A stretch of DNA of 56,390 nt from Gammaproteobacteria bacterium (GTDB taxonomy: Bacteria > Pseudomonadota > Gammaproteobacteria > UBA6429 > Thiohalophilaceae), in assembly GCA_024641475.1 (NCBI GenBank), contig JAHECZ010000002.1, positions 1 through 56,390 on the forward strand, written 5' to 3'. The notes beneath the pieces were generated by a model that was given only the letters and a program-made list of their open reading frames with translations, was not told the DNA's origin and searched no databases. Of the stretch, positions 36,283-45,609 are shown piece after piece (the first letter of the stretch is position 1; every line of letters begins with the position of its first letter). A program made the translations under genes and the position numbers.

Positions 36283-38841
36283 TCAATTCGGTGTTTTGAA
36301 AAACTGTAATTGCAATTGCGTGGCGGGCATGGGCCTGGCAAACAAAAACCCCTGACCTTCATCACAACCTTCGGCGCGAACAAAATCCGCTTGCGCTGTG
36401 GTTTCAATACCTTCTGCCGTCACCTTTAACTGCATACTTTTTCCCAGAGCGATCACCGCCTTGGTAATCGTGCAGGCGCTTGGATCATCCGGTATCCGGG
36501 CAATGAAAGATTGATCAATCTTGATATTGTCTAACGGGAACTGCAGCAGATAACTCAAAGAGGAATAACCCGTACCAAAATCATCGACCGAAACCAGCAC
36601 ACCGATACGATGAAACTCTTGCAATACCTGAATAGTCGTTTGCAGATTATCCATCAGCAAACTTTCGGTAATTTCAATTTCGATTAATTCCGGCGGCACA
36701 CCGGTCTCATTGAGAATATTCCTGAGCATATTCACCAACTCCTGATCCTGAAATTGACGCGCTGAAATATTGACGGCCATTTTAATCTTTGGACCACCGT
36801 TATCCAGCCAGGAACGCAATTGCTGGCACGCGCTGCGCAATACCCACTCCCCCACGGGGACGATCAATGCGGTATCTTCCAGAATCGAAATGAAGCGACC
36901 CGGCAGTATCAGACCTTTGTGCGGATGTTGCCATCGCAGCAAGGCTTCCACGCCGGTAAGCGTATTGGATTGCATCGCAATGCGTGGCTGGAAATAGAGG
37001 AGAAACTCATTATTCTGCAATGCAGAACGTAACTCTTGCTCCATTTCCAAACGTTCCATCGCTGCAGTATTCATTTCTTCAGTGAAATACTGGTAATTAT
37101 TGCGTCCCAGCTCTTTAGCGCGATACATCGCGGTATCCGCGTTCTTGATCAAACGATCCGGATCCGTACCATCGGTCGGATACACGGTAATGCCCAGGCT
37201 GGTCGATACCAGTACATTTTTTTCACCTAACTGCACCGGCGTAGCAACAGCCTGCAGTATACGCGTTGCCGTTTCGGCAATTTGGTCCTGTTGATGGACA
37301 TCTTCGACGATGATCATAAATTCATCGCCGCCCATACGCGCTACTGTGTCTGATTCCCTTAGAATAGAACTCAGTCTTTCACCGATCAATTTTAACAATG
37401 CATCGCCATACTGATGCCCCAATGTATCGTTCACATTTTTGAAGCGATCCAGATCCATGAATATCAGGCCAACCAGGCGTTTATGGTGCCGCGCATAGTG
37501 AATCGAATGCATTAAACGATCACGTAATAGCGTCCGGTTGGGCAAGCCGGTTAACGGATCGTAGTTAGCCAGCTGAATCAGTTTATCTTCGGCATTTTTG
37601 CGTTCAGTGATATCGCGCAGAATCACAATTTGTGCCTGCATTTCATCATGCATCGCACTACAGGTTGTCTCTGCCGGAAAACGACTGCCATCTTTGCGGA
37701 TTGCCACGGCTTCCCCATCCTGTCCATCCAGGGGTTTGACCAGGTCCGCCAGTTTCATGCCAATCAGTTCATTCTGCGGCATCGCCAGTAATTTTCCGGC
37801 CGCAGGATTACAGGAAAGAATTGTTCCAGTTACATCAACCGATAAAACCCCATCAGGAACATTGTCAAGAATGGTACGCAAGCGAGTTTCACTTTGCTGA
37901 ACGACCGCGGTACTTTCTACCAACTGCTGATGATAGGCCTGCAAAGACTGTCGGGTTTTAACAATCTCCTTCACCTGGATGCCAGCCAGGCGCGCAGAAG
38001 CAGTGGCGCCGATTTTACCCTGACGCAGATCATCGATATACACCGACATACTACGTAATGGCCGCACATAGACATAAATAACCAGATACAGAATTAACGC
38101 TGCCAGCAATGCAGCGATACCCAAAAAATCACGCAAAGTGCGTGAGATCAAATTACTCAATCCGGCCGCTGCAGGAATGTCGGTCATCACCACATGCTGA
38201 TAGGTGTGCAGCGCATCGATGCTGATGATTTTTGCTTCCGGCAAGGAATAGCTGATCATATCGGGGGTCAGCGTTTGCAAGGCGCCGCTATGTTGCAATG
38301 CCGGGAATAGCAAGGCCTGTATGACAACATACCCCAATACGTCATCATGACCTTCACTCTTGATCGCTAAGCCGTATTGCAGCAGCATCGTGCCGCCGAG
38401 ATTAACAGCACGCAAGCCCAGCAGCGTCTCGTCGAATCTTGCTGGCAGACTGTCTTTTGGTGTTTTCTGCAGGCGTTCTTTCCCGATGCTATAGAGCTCA
38501 ATTCCACTGACTGTTTTTGATATCTGTGCGGATGATTTCAGTCTGTTATCTCGCCAATAATCATAGTAGTTTGGATTGGCCAGCTGTTGTTTTACCTCAT
38601 CCCAATTCAACAGAAAGTTTTTTGTGTGTTCCAATTCATCCGTCGCCAGTTTGAGTGCCGTATTCAATTCCTGCTCAGTGGCATTGCGTTGCATCCGGAT
38701 AATTTCGCCGTTGAGTTGCCGGCCTTTATCACTGACAACCAGACCAAGCGCAACAAACAATAACAAACCAATCCCTAATACGATCACAAAATAGGCCGTG
38801 ATCGATAAACGCAGACCAGGTTGACGAATAAATTCAAACAT
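36283..38841 (-). CDS. Membrane sensor with PAS, GGDEF and EAL domains
   Basis: An 852-residue cyclic-di-GMP enzyme. Transmembrane helices at about 14-36 and 239-259 enclose a roughly 200-residue periplasmic sensor region that I cannot name. A HAMP-like linker (260-310) and a PAS domain (316-410) follow. The GGDEF domain has an intact GGDEF (504-508) and DPLTGLPNR (428-436). The EAL domain has EALLRW (632), EITES, DDFGTGYSS, KIDQSF and AEGIET. Both catalytic sites look complete, so it could make and break cyclic-di-GMP; which dominates is not predictable. It follows the hydrolase gene by 7 nt on the minus strand. Confidence 0.92.
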   Translation of the reverse strand: MFEFIRQPGLRLSITAYFVIVLGIGLLLFVALGLVVSDKGRQLNGEIIRMQRNATEQELNTALKLATDELEHTKNFLLNWDEVKQQLANPNYYDYWRDNRLKSSAQISKTVSGIELYSIGKERLQKTPKDSLPARFDETLLGLRAVNLGGTMLLQYGLAIKSEGHDDVLGYVVIQALLFPALQHSGALQTLTPDMISYSLPEAKIISIDALHTYQHVVMTDIPAAAGLSNLISRTLRDFLGIAALLAALILYLVIYVYVRPLRSMSVYIDDLRQGKIGATASARLAGIQVKEIVKTRQSLQAYHQQLVESTAVVQQSETRLRTILDNVPDGVLSVDVTGTILSCNPAAGKLLAMPQNELIGMKLADLVKPLDGQDGEAVAIRKDGSRFPAETTCSAMHDEMQAQIVILRDITERKNAEDKLIQLANYDPLTGLPNRTLLRDRLMHSIHYARHHKRLVGLIFMDLDRFKNVNDTLGHQYGDALLKLIGERLSSILRESDTVARMGGDEFMIIVEDVHQQDQIAETATRILQAVATPVQLGEKNVLVSTSLGITVYPTDGTDPDRLIKNADTAMYRAKELGRNNYQYFTEEMNTAAMERLEMEQELRSALQNNEFLLYFQPRIAMQSNTLTGVEALLRWQHPHKGLILPGRFISILEDTALIVPVGEWVLRSACQQLRSWLDNGGPKIKMAVNISARQFQDQELVNMLRNILNETGVPPELIEIEITESLLMDNLQTTIQVLQEFHRIGVLVSVDDFGTGYSSLSYLLQFPLDNIKIDQSFIARIPDDPSACTITKAVIALGKSMQLKVTAEGIETTAQADFVRAEGCDEGQGFLFARPMPATQLQLQFFKTPN

Positions 38842-38848
38842 CGGGGGT

Positions 38849-39712
38849 TTATTCGGCTATAGCTTTGATAACACGATCATGTAAATCAAATTCGTGAATA
38901 TCACTGAAAAAATGATTGGCGCCTTTTACCGTGCTGATTTTTACCGGTAACGCTTTAAGCTTGTTGATCCAGCCATTCCGCATACGATCATCGGCTTCGC
39001 CTGCAATGATGACTATTGGTAGTTTCAGGGCGCGAATACCTGCCAGGATTCTGTTACCGTCCCAACTTGCGTAGGACAAATAGGCATCGGCTGGTGCGAT
39101 ATATTTATTACAGTACGACAGATTGTAATCGTTCAAACGCGTATCACCCTGTTTAACCTGTTTTTGCGCCTGGCGGAATTGCAGTATATTTTGTTTGCCG
39201 CCAAACTCCCGTGCAAATTCAATCAAACTAATGGCGATAAATTTTTTAATTTCCTGATGCGGATATTGATTCGCGTAGGCCAGTAATTGCACATTTCCGG
39301 TACTGTGCCCAATCAGAATAATCGACTTGACCCCACGTTGTAGCAACCAGTTTACCCAGAATTCCACCTCTGCCACATCCGCATCAAAGTGATGCGGATG
39401 CGGTGTTTCACACGACAGGCTTTGACGACGTTGACTGATGCCCAATGACAGCGTTGGCGCCAATACGCTTAAGCCTTCGGTCGCCAGGGCATTGCCCAGA
39501 TTGCTGACGGTGGCGTTGTTTTGCGTTTGTAAAAACCCGTGTAAAATCAGCGCGGCGGGTTTATCACGCTGCCCTTGCGAAAATTCCGCACTGACTTCCA
39601 ACCCATTCGCTAATCGTTCTTTTATTTCTGTGGCATTGGCAGTGGTACTGCCGATCATTAAATGACACGCCAGCAATATCGAGCTCGTCATAGACAGGAT
39701 TGTGTGATTCAT
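38849..39712 (-). CDS. Exported alpha/beta hydrolase
   Basis: About 287 residues with an N-terminal signal-like hydrophobic segment ending in TTANA and an alpha/beta hydrolase fold. It has the oxyanion region ALILHGFLQTQNN, nucleophile elbow LIGHSTGNV (Ser in GHSTG), acid region IIAGEADDRM and a late histidine in GANHFFSDI. Substrate unknown. Two starts are possible: ATG 39724 has a GGGGA directly touching it, while ATG 39712 has the same GGGGA 12 nt upstream; the choice is uncertain. It is probably co-transcribed with the GGDEF-EAL gene. Confidence 0.75.
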   Translation of the reverse strand: MNHTILSMTSSILLACHLMIGSTTANATEIKERLANGLEVSAEFSQGQRDKPAALILHGFLQTQNNATVSNLGNALATEGLSVLAPTLSLGISQRRQSLSCETPHPHHFDADVAEVEFWVNWLLQRGVKSIILIGHSTGNVQLLAYANQYPHQEIKKFIAISLIEFAREFGGKQNILQFRQAQKQVKQGDTRLNDYNLSYCNKYIAPADAYLSYASWDGNRILAGIRALKLPIVIIAGEADDRMRNGWINKLKALPVKISTVKGANHFFSDIHEFDLHDRVIKAIAE

Positions 39713-39862
39713 AGGACACTGCATTCCCCGTTGGTAGCTTAAATGGCCGAAATCTCAATTAGTTAGCCTATTATCGACATGCTACCGTCGCGACATTAAC
39801 CCTACCGTGCACAATGGCGAGAGTCCTGGCTAAGTTATTGACCCAACTCACACATTCGGGTT

Positions 39863-41242
39863 TTATTTTATTCGTGCCAGGCACTCATTGCGTACCATTG
39901 CCGGCTGCGCGGGGTCCTTGCGGATGCTGAATTGATCGGTTATCTCACCCTGCGGATTCATGAATTTCCCTTCAAGACGCATGCCATTAATGTCGAGTAA
40001 CAGCGCGCCCATTTCATGCCGCGATACCGCCATCACCGGGTGATTCAGCGGGCCGTTATCCACTTTAGCCGATGAGCCCACCACGGCATAGACTGTTCCC
40101 TGATGAGGTGCATGCAGTGGACCGGTTTTAATGTAATCACTGGCCGGTTTTTTTGCCACAATCATGTCGGGTTGCAGGCTATCGGACTTGCCATAGTGAC
40201 AGTCGATCAACATCGAGCGTTCATACATATGGCTGTGGCCGGATAACACCAGATCCACAGCGTATTGTTCCAGCAGTGGCAGCAGATGTTCGCGCGCTTC
40301 CGTCAATCGACCAATGCTGTCACGCCAGCGATCCGAATCATGTGACCCTTTGGTATAGGGCGGATGATGCAATACCGCGATCAACCACGGCTGGGTATTC
40401 GCCGCTAAATCACGTTGTAACCAATGGTGCATGCTACCAAAACGATTCATGCTGCTGTCCTGCGTGTCCAGCACCACCACGTGCAGCGCACCGGTATCAA
40501 AGGAATAATAATTTTCGCTCCCGGAAGCAACGCCACCGGATTCCCCATGCTCGGGCAAATCAAATATTTTGAAGTAGGCAAAACGGCGTGCATCGTGATT
40601 GCCGTAGGTGGGCCAGATCGGTACCTGTGCCAGCCATTTTGTATAAGGAATAAAAAAATTCTGTTGATACTGAGGATTGCTGCCCGAGGTATAAGCCTGA
40701 TCACCGGTCGCCAGCAGGAAATCAAATGCATTGCGGTTGGGACGCGGATGTTGATCCAGCCAATGCTGGATTTGATCGCGCAACTTAGCCTGTCCCTCAC
40801 TGGCGTAACCGGGATCACCCAGGACCACGGCGCGCAAGGCTGTGTCACTGCCCTGCAATGGCGGGGTTTCAAAAAAGTGATCGTTGTCACCACCGTATTC
40901 GATCTGTTGAGCGGTACCCACGGCATAATAATAACGTGTTGCCGGTGTCAGCCCGGTGGCGGTAATGCCATGTTGTTTGCTTGCACTGGTTTCGGGTACA
41001 CGTAATGTCCATTGGTCAGGCGCCGTACCCAAACGTAACTCGCCTTGCTCTGTTGCGGTGGTTTGCCAATGCAGGGTCATCGATGTGGGAGACGGCAACT
41101 GCAAGTACGGCGCACGCGGCCCGGAATAAAAACTCCCGTACACCATCACGCCCCAGCGGCCAATGAGAAAAACCAATACCAGCCCGGCCAGCAATATTCC
41201 TGCGCCACGCAGCAGAGTGCGAATACTAAATTTTGTCGACAT
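39863..41242 (-). CDS. Purple-acid-phosphatase-like metallophosphoesterase
   Basis: A 459-residue protein with an N-terminal membrane anchor (LLAGLVLVFLIGRWGVMV), a fibronectin-III-like domain (PSPTSMTLHWQTTATEQGELRLG...ATRYYYAVG) and a calcineurin-like domain. The metal-ligand motifs are complete: VLGDPGY, LLATGDQAY, YGNHDARR, AVLHHPPY and LSGHSHMYERS. This is the layout of purple acid phosphatases. It probably works outside the cytoplasm on phosphomonoesters. It is divergent from the LTA-synthase-like gene. Confidence 0.88.
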   Translation of the reverse strand: MSTKFSIRTLLRGAGILLAGLVLVFLIGRWGVMVYGSFYSGPRAPYLQLPSPTSMTLHWQTTATEQGELRLGTAPDQWTLRVPETSASKQHGITATGLTPATRYYYAVGTAQQIEYGGDNDHFFETPPLQGSDTALRAVVLGDPGYASEGQAKLRDQIQHWLDQHPRPNRNAFDFLLATGDQAYTSGSNPQYQQNFFIPYTKWLAQVPIWPTYGNHDARRFAYFKIFDLPEHGESGGVASGSENYYSFDTGALHVVVLDTQDSSMNRFGSMHHWLQRDLAANTQPWLIAVLHHPPYTKGSHDSDRWRDSIGRLTEAREHLLPLLEQYAVDLVLSGHSHMYERSMLIDCHYGKSDSLQPDMIVAKKPASDYIKTGPLHAPHQGTVYAVVGSSAKVDNGPLNHPVMAVSRHEMGALLLDINGMRLEGKFMNPQGEITDQFSIRKDPAQPAMVRNECLARIK

Positions 41243-41322
41243 CGTTGAATTTAATAAATAATTAATCTGCGTTAGCCGCCCATTCGAGCGTCATCACGCG
41301 GGTCCGCAGCTTGCGGGGCCTA

Positions 41323-41331
41323 TGGTATACT
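41323..41331 (+). promoter_or_regulatory. Extended -10 promoter for the LTA-synthase-like gene
   Basis: TGGTATACT matches the extended -10 form TGnTATAAT closely and lies 16 bp before ATG 41347, downstream of a short CCGCA-gct-TGCGG hairpin. No good -35 is seen, as expected for extended -10 promoters. It would also serve purD, which follows 3 nt after the gene. Confidence 0.45.
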
Positions 41332-41346
41332 GCACCATCTTAAATC

Positions 41347-43554
41347 ATGATGACATTTATGGCCCCCGTCTTCAATAACCTGCCGCGTCTGTTGCGTGCG
41401 CTGATTCCTATTACGCTGCTCAATATGGCGATTTTCCTGCTGTTGCGTGTGGCATTCTGGATAGTCTTCCAGCAACCCGATGATCCCGCCCCTGCCGGTG
41501 ATCTGCTGCGCGCGTTTTATCTGGGAGGCAAGTTTGATCTGCAACTCACGCTGCTGATGATTTTGCCGGTGTTTGTGTTCGGTGGTGTGCGCCGCTTATG
41601 TCCGTTTGCATCACGCGTGATGCGCACAGTGTGGGTGGTTTACCTGACACTGGTGATGGCCGGAATCCTGTTTGTCTACGCGATCGACTTCGGCCATTTC
41701 GCGTATCTGAATGTACGCGTCGATGCCACGGTCTTACGCTTCCTGGAAAATTTCGATATCTCGATGCAAATGGTCTGGCAAACCTACCATGTGATCGGCT
41801 GGAGTCTGTTGATTATTGCAGTGATCCTGGCCTACGGCTGGGTGTTGCTGCGCATTTTCAACAACGTTGCCACCCAGCTACCCGCCCCATTGACCTGGCG
41901 CGGCAAATGGTTAGCCGGTGTCACCGCAACACTGCTCGTGTTACTGGGTATTTTTGGATCGTATACCTATCCGTACGTACTGCTCGCCATCATCTTCTTG
42001 TTATTGTTATCCGGCCTGCATCCCATCCAGGCGTTGTTGTTTGATCGATATAGCGGTTGGTCACGCCCACTGCGCATCAGCGCGACCTTGCTGGTCATGG
42101 CCGGCATCACCGCACTCAGTGGTGTGGTCGTGAGCCGCACCTTCGCATTTGAATATTATCCGTTTCGCTGGAGCGCGGCGTTTTTCACGCCACATGTGTT
42201 CAGTACGGCGGTAGCCTGTAACCCGGTACTTTATTTCACCAACACACTGAAGAACCGCAGCATCACCTTCGATGAGAAGACCACGCGCAAGTACTATCCG
42301 GTGATGCAGGAGTTTCTGCGCGTGGATAAACCCGATGCACAATCGTTAAATTATATTCGGCATATCCAGCATGCGCCGCGCATCACTACGCAGCCCAATA
42401 TCGTGATGGTATTTCTGGAATCGTTCGCCGGACACAAGAGTTCGGTGTTCGGCAACCCGCTCAACACTACACCGCATTTCGACAAACTGGCGAAAAATGG
42501 TTTGTTGTTCACGCAATATTATGCACCGGTCACCGGCACGGCGCGTTCGGTGTTTGCAGCCGTCACCGGTCTGCCGGATATCGAAACCCATAAAACCTCG
42601 ACGCGCAATCCATTGATCGTGAATCAACACACCATCATCAACGCGTATCCGCATTACAATAAATTTTATTTCATCGGCGGTTCGGCGTCGTGGGGCAATA
42701 TCCGCGGACTGTTATCATTCAATATTCCCAATCTGCATCTCTACGAAGAAGGCATGTACAGCTCACCGCGCATGGACGTGTGGGGCATCGATGACCTGCA
42801 TCTGTTTGATGAAGCCAACCAGGTATTGCGCCAACAAACCAAACCGTTCTTTGCAATTATTCAAACCGCGGGTAATCACCGGCCCTACAATATTCCGGAA
42901 GACCATCGTGGCTTTGTGCTTGACGAGAAACCGCAGGCCGATCTGGAAAAATACGGCTTCAGCGGTAACGACGAATACAATTCCTTCCGCTTCATGGATC
43001 ACAGCATCGGTTATTTTATCGAGGCCGCCAAAAAAGAAAAATATTTCGACAATACCATTTTCGTGTTTTACGGTGATCACGGTATCGGCGGGTATGGTGG
43101 CGCACACACGCCGGAGTACATGACCAAACACCAGTTGGTGAATCTGCATGTGCCGCTGGTGTTCTACGCACCGAAGCTAATCAAACCACAGCAACAAGAC
43201 AAACCCGCCAGCGAACTGGATCTGTTACCGACCATTGCCGGCATGACCGAACCGAACTTTACCAATACCACGTTGGGGCGTGATTTACTCGACTCACGCT
43301 ATGACAACAGTCGCGTCGCGTTTACGATGGCGGAGCGCACGATTGGCCTGCTCAACGAAAACTATTATTATCGATACAATACCAGTAGCGGCCAGCGCTT
43401 CCTGTTTGACATTCACGCCAAAGATGCCGGCGTCGATGTCGCCGCGCAACATCCGCAAGTCATGCAACAAATGGAAACGCTCTGCAAAGGAATGTATGAA
43501 ACCACCAAATACATGATGTATCACAACAAGAATGAAAAGGTCAGCAGCGAGTAA
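41347..43554 (+). CDS. LTA synthase-like sulfatase-fold membrane protein
   Basis: A 735-residue protein with five or more N-terminal transmembrane helices and a large extracytoplasmic alkaline-phosphatase-superfamily domain. Metal/nucleophile features are NIVMVFLESFAGHKSS (acidic metal ligand), the nucleophile threonine in PVTGTARSVFAAVTG and the late metal site VFYGDHGIGG. It resembles lipoteichoic acid synthase-like and phosphoglycerol/phosphoethanolamine transferases, which in Gram-negatives modify glycans such as osmoregulated glucans or LPS. The donor and acceptor are unknown. It ends 3 nt before purD, an unusual operon partner. Confidence 0.85.
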   Translation: MMTFMAPVFNNLPRLLRALIPITLLNMAIFLLLRVAFWIVFQQPDDPAPAGDLLRAFYLGGKFDLQLTLLMILPVFVFGGVRRLCPFASRVMRTVWVVYLTLVMAGILFVYAIDFGHFAYLNVRVDATVLRFLENFDISMQMVWQTYHVIGWSLLIIAVILAYGWVLLRIFNNVATQLPAPLTWRGKWLAGVTATLLVLLGIFGSYTYPYVLLAIIFLLLLSGLHPIQALLFDRYSGWSRPLRISATLLVMAGITALSGVVVSRTFAFEYYPFRWSAAFFTPHVFSTAVACNPVLYFTNTLKNRSITFDEKTTRKYYPVMQEFLRVDKPDAQSLNYIRHIQHAPRITTQPNIVMVFLESFAGHKSSVFGNPLNTTPHFDKLAKNGLLFTQYYAPVTGTARSVFAAVTGLPDIETHKTSTRNPLIVNQHTIINAYPHYNKFYFIGGSASWGNIRGLLSFNIPNLHLYEEGMYSSPRMDVWGIDDLHLFDEANQVLRQQTKPFFAIIQTAGNHRPYNIPEDHRGFVLDEKPQADLEKYGFSGNDEYNSFRFMDHSIGYFIEAAKKEKYFDNTIFVFYGDHGIGGYGGAHTPEYMTKHQLVNLHVPLVFYAPKLIKPQQQDKPASELDLLPTIAGMTEPNFTNTTLGRDLLDSRYDNSRVAFTMAERTIGLLNENYYYRYNTSSGQRFLFDIHAKDAGVDVAAQHPQVMQQMETLCKGMYETTKYMMYHNKNEKVSSE

Positions 43555-43557
43555 ACC

Positions 43558-44847
43558 ATGAAAATTTTAATTATCGGCAATGGCGGCCGCGAACACGCCC
43601 TGGCATGGAAAGTCGCGCAAGCCCCCCGCGTCACCCAGGTCTATGTTGCACCCGGTAACGCCGGTACCGCCACCGAAGCCAAATGCGTCAACATCGCCAT
43701 CGCCGCCGATGACATCAATGCATTAGCGGACTTCGCGCAGCAACAACACATTGATTTAACCATCGTTGGTCCTGAAGCGCCCTTGGTCAAAGGTGTGGTG
43801 GATCTGTTTCGCTCCCGTGGCCTGCGTTGTTTCGGTCCCAGCAAACTCGCTGCGCAACTCGAAGGCTCCAAAGCCTTCACCAAAGATTTTCTGGCGCGCC
43901 ACCAGATCCCCACCGCTGCCTACGGCGTGTTCACGCAGGTGCACCCGGCCACTCTATATATAAAGCAGCACGGTGCTCCCATCGTCGTGAAGGCCGATGG
44001 CCTCGCCGCCGGTAAAGGTGTGGTCGTCGCACAGACCGAGGCCGAAGCCATCGCTGCGGTCGAATCGATGCTGGCGGGCAATCAATTCGGCAGCGCCGGT
44101 AGTCGCGTGGTGATCGAAGAATGTTTGCTCGGCGAAGAAGCCAGCTTCATCGTGATGGTCGATGGCCAACATATTTTAGCGATGGCCAGTTCACAAGATC
44201 ACAAGGCCGCCCTTGATGGCGACACCGGTCCGAATACCGGCGGCATGGGGGCGTATTCACCGGCACCGGTCGTCACGCCCGCGATGCACGAGCGCATCAT
44301 GCGCGAAGTGATCGAACCCACCGTGCGTGGCATGAGCAGCGATGGCATTCCCTACACAGGTTTCCTGTATGCCGGGGTGATGATCGACAAAGACGGCGTG
44401 CCGAAAGTTCTCGAATACAACTGCCGCTTCGGTGATCCGGAAACCCAACCGATCATGCTGCGGTTGCAATCCGATCTCACCCAACTCTGCGACGCCGCTA
44501 TTGACGGTAAACTCGATACCGTCTCCATCCAATGGGACCCGCGCGCCGCACTGGGTGTCGTGATGGCCGCCGGTGGTTATCCCGGCGATTATCGTAAAGG
44601 TGATGTGATCAACGGATTACCGATACACGATGACGCCGACAGCAAAGTATTTCACGCCGGCACAACATTGAAAGAAGGCAAAGTCACCACCAGCGGTGGC
44701 CGCGTCCTCTGCGTCACCGCGCTCGGCACCAGCGTCGCTGAAGCCCAACGCAAAGCCTATCACCTTGTCAAACACATCCACTGGACCGGCGCGCAATACC
44801 GTAACGACATCGGCTACCGCGCCGTCGCCCGCGAACGCAGCAAATAA
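43558..44847 (+). CDS. purD: Phosphoribosylamine-glycine ligase
   Basis: PurD joins glycine to phosphoribosylamine using ATP (purine synthesis step 2). The 429-residue ATP-grasp protein has KILIIGNGGREHALAWKVAQ, TIVGPEAPLVKGVVDLF, KADGLAAGKGVVVAQT, and DHKAALDGDTGPNTGGMGAYSPAPV. Length is typical. It starts 3 nt after the LTA-synthase-like gene rather than directly after purH. Confidence 0.98.
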   Translation: MKILIIGNGGREHALAWKVAQAPRVTQVYVAPGNAGTATEAKCVNIAIAADDINALADFAQQQHIDLTIVGPEAPLVKGVVDLFRSRGLRCFGPSKLAAQLEGSKAFTKDFLARHQIPTAAYGVFTQVHPATLYIKQHGAPIVVKADGLAAGKGVVVAQTEAEAIAAVESMLAGNQFGSAGSRVVIEECLLGEEASFIVMVDGQHILAMASSQDHKAALDGDTGPNTGGMGAYSPAPVVTPAMHERIMREVIEPTVRGMSSDGIPYTGFLYAGVMIDKDGVPKVLEYNCRFGDPETQPIMLRLQSDLTQLCDAAIDGKLDTVSIQWDPRAALGVVMAAGGYPGDYRKGDVINGLPIHDDADSKVFHAGTTLKEGKVTTSGGRVLCVTALGTSVAEAQRKAYHLVKHIHWTGAQYRNDIGYRAVARERSK

Positions 44848-44892
44848 TCGCAACCGGGCGGCACACCACCGCCCCGCAGCAAATCAATGTAG

Positions 44893-44918
44893 GTTGGGGT
44901 GAGCATGCGAACCCCAAC
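44893..44918. repeat. GTTGGGGT / ACCCCAAC inverted repeat
   Basis: A perfect 8-bp inverted repeat with a 10-nt loop (GAGCATGCGA), preceded by TGTAG and followed by GCAACA, lies 45 bp after purD. The 'GTAGGTTGGGGTGAGC...GAACCCCAAC' form is a familiar dispersed intergenic element in proteobacteria (REP-like). It may also serve as a 3' stabilising hairpin for the purD message. Confidence 0.6.
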
Positions 44919-44951
44919 GCAACAGCACTAGGAATAGTACAATGCGGGAAT

Positions 44952-45074
44952 ATGGCATATTCATTCGAATATATAAATTTTAAAGTTCTTATGGGAAATA
45001 ATGATCTATTAGTGATTTTGCTTATGTTTATCGAAGGAGGAATTATTGGTATTCCAATAATTTTACTCGTGTAA
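44952..45074 (+). CDS. Possible 40-residue membrane peptide
   Basis: In the AT-rich stretch after purD, an ATG with GGGAA close upstream opens a 40-codon frame. The product has a polar start (MAYSFEYINFKVLMGNND) and a hydrophobic helix (LLVILLMFIEGGIIGIPIILLV) interrupted by one glutamate. The spacing of the putative SD is too short for confidence. It is in the same frame as the decayed gene that follows and could be part of the same decayed region. Confidence 0.25.
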   Translation: MAYSFEYINFKVLMGNNDLLVILLMFIEGGIIGIPIILLV

Positions 45075-45107
45075 AATCCAGCGAAGCATATCAAGGTATC
45101 AAACACA

Positions 45108-45461
45108 GATGTTGACGTATTACTGAGAGCAAAGGCATTGCTGGCCAATTAAAACGTCTGGATTAAAAATCACATTCGCACCTGCGACGGCAAGCCACCC
45201 TATAACTTGTACTGTGCGCTGGAGGCCGCCTCGATACAGATTGACGGCAAATACATCCATCGCCGTCCCGCCCTGCAGGAAGTTCGTTTTGTGATTGATG
45301 ATAAATTTAAAAAAAGGTGGAAGGTCCATCGTCTGGCGGATTTTAACAACCATCCCGATACTACTTTTGCAGACATCAAAATGGTGTTGAATTTATCGAT
45401 CGACCATGTGCAAGACAAACTGTCGCATGACACTCCACCGCCAATTTTACATGTCGATTAA
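45108..45461 (+). pseudogene. Decayed DUF6197-like gene
   Basis: Translation in one frame reads DVDVLLRAKALLAN, then TAA (45150-45152), then NVWIKNHIRTCDGK...YCALEAASIQ, ending at TAA 45459-45461 after LADFNNHPDTTFADIKMVLNLSIDHV. The pattern of an N-terminal helix, a tryptophan strand, 'YCALxA' and a late 'FNxHPxTTxxDI' helix recalls DUF6197 proteins, small proteins of unknown function. The in-frame stop and the absence of any usable start upstream indicate a broken gene. The family match is from memory and tentative. Confidence 0.45.
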
Positions 45462-45609
45462 TGAAATAGCATACAAAGTGCCAAACACCCTGTACCTGTG
45501 TTCAGCGTCGCTTATTTTATTCGCCAGAATATCAATACCTCGCAGAGGTTCGGCGCGCTACCAACATCAATATACTTTTACTCATCATTTTAAAATGGAA
45601 GGAAGTTTC

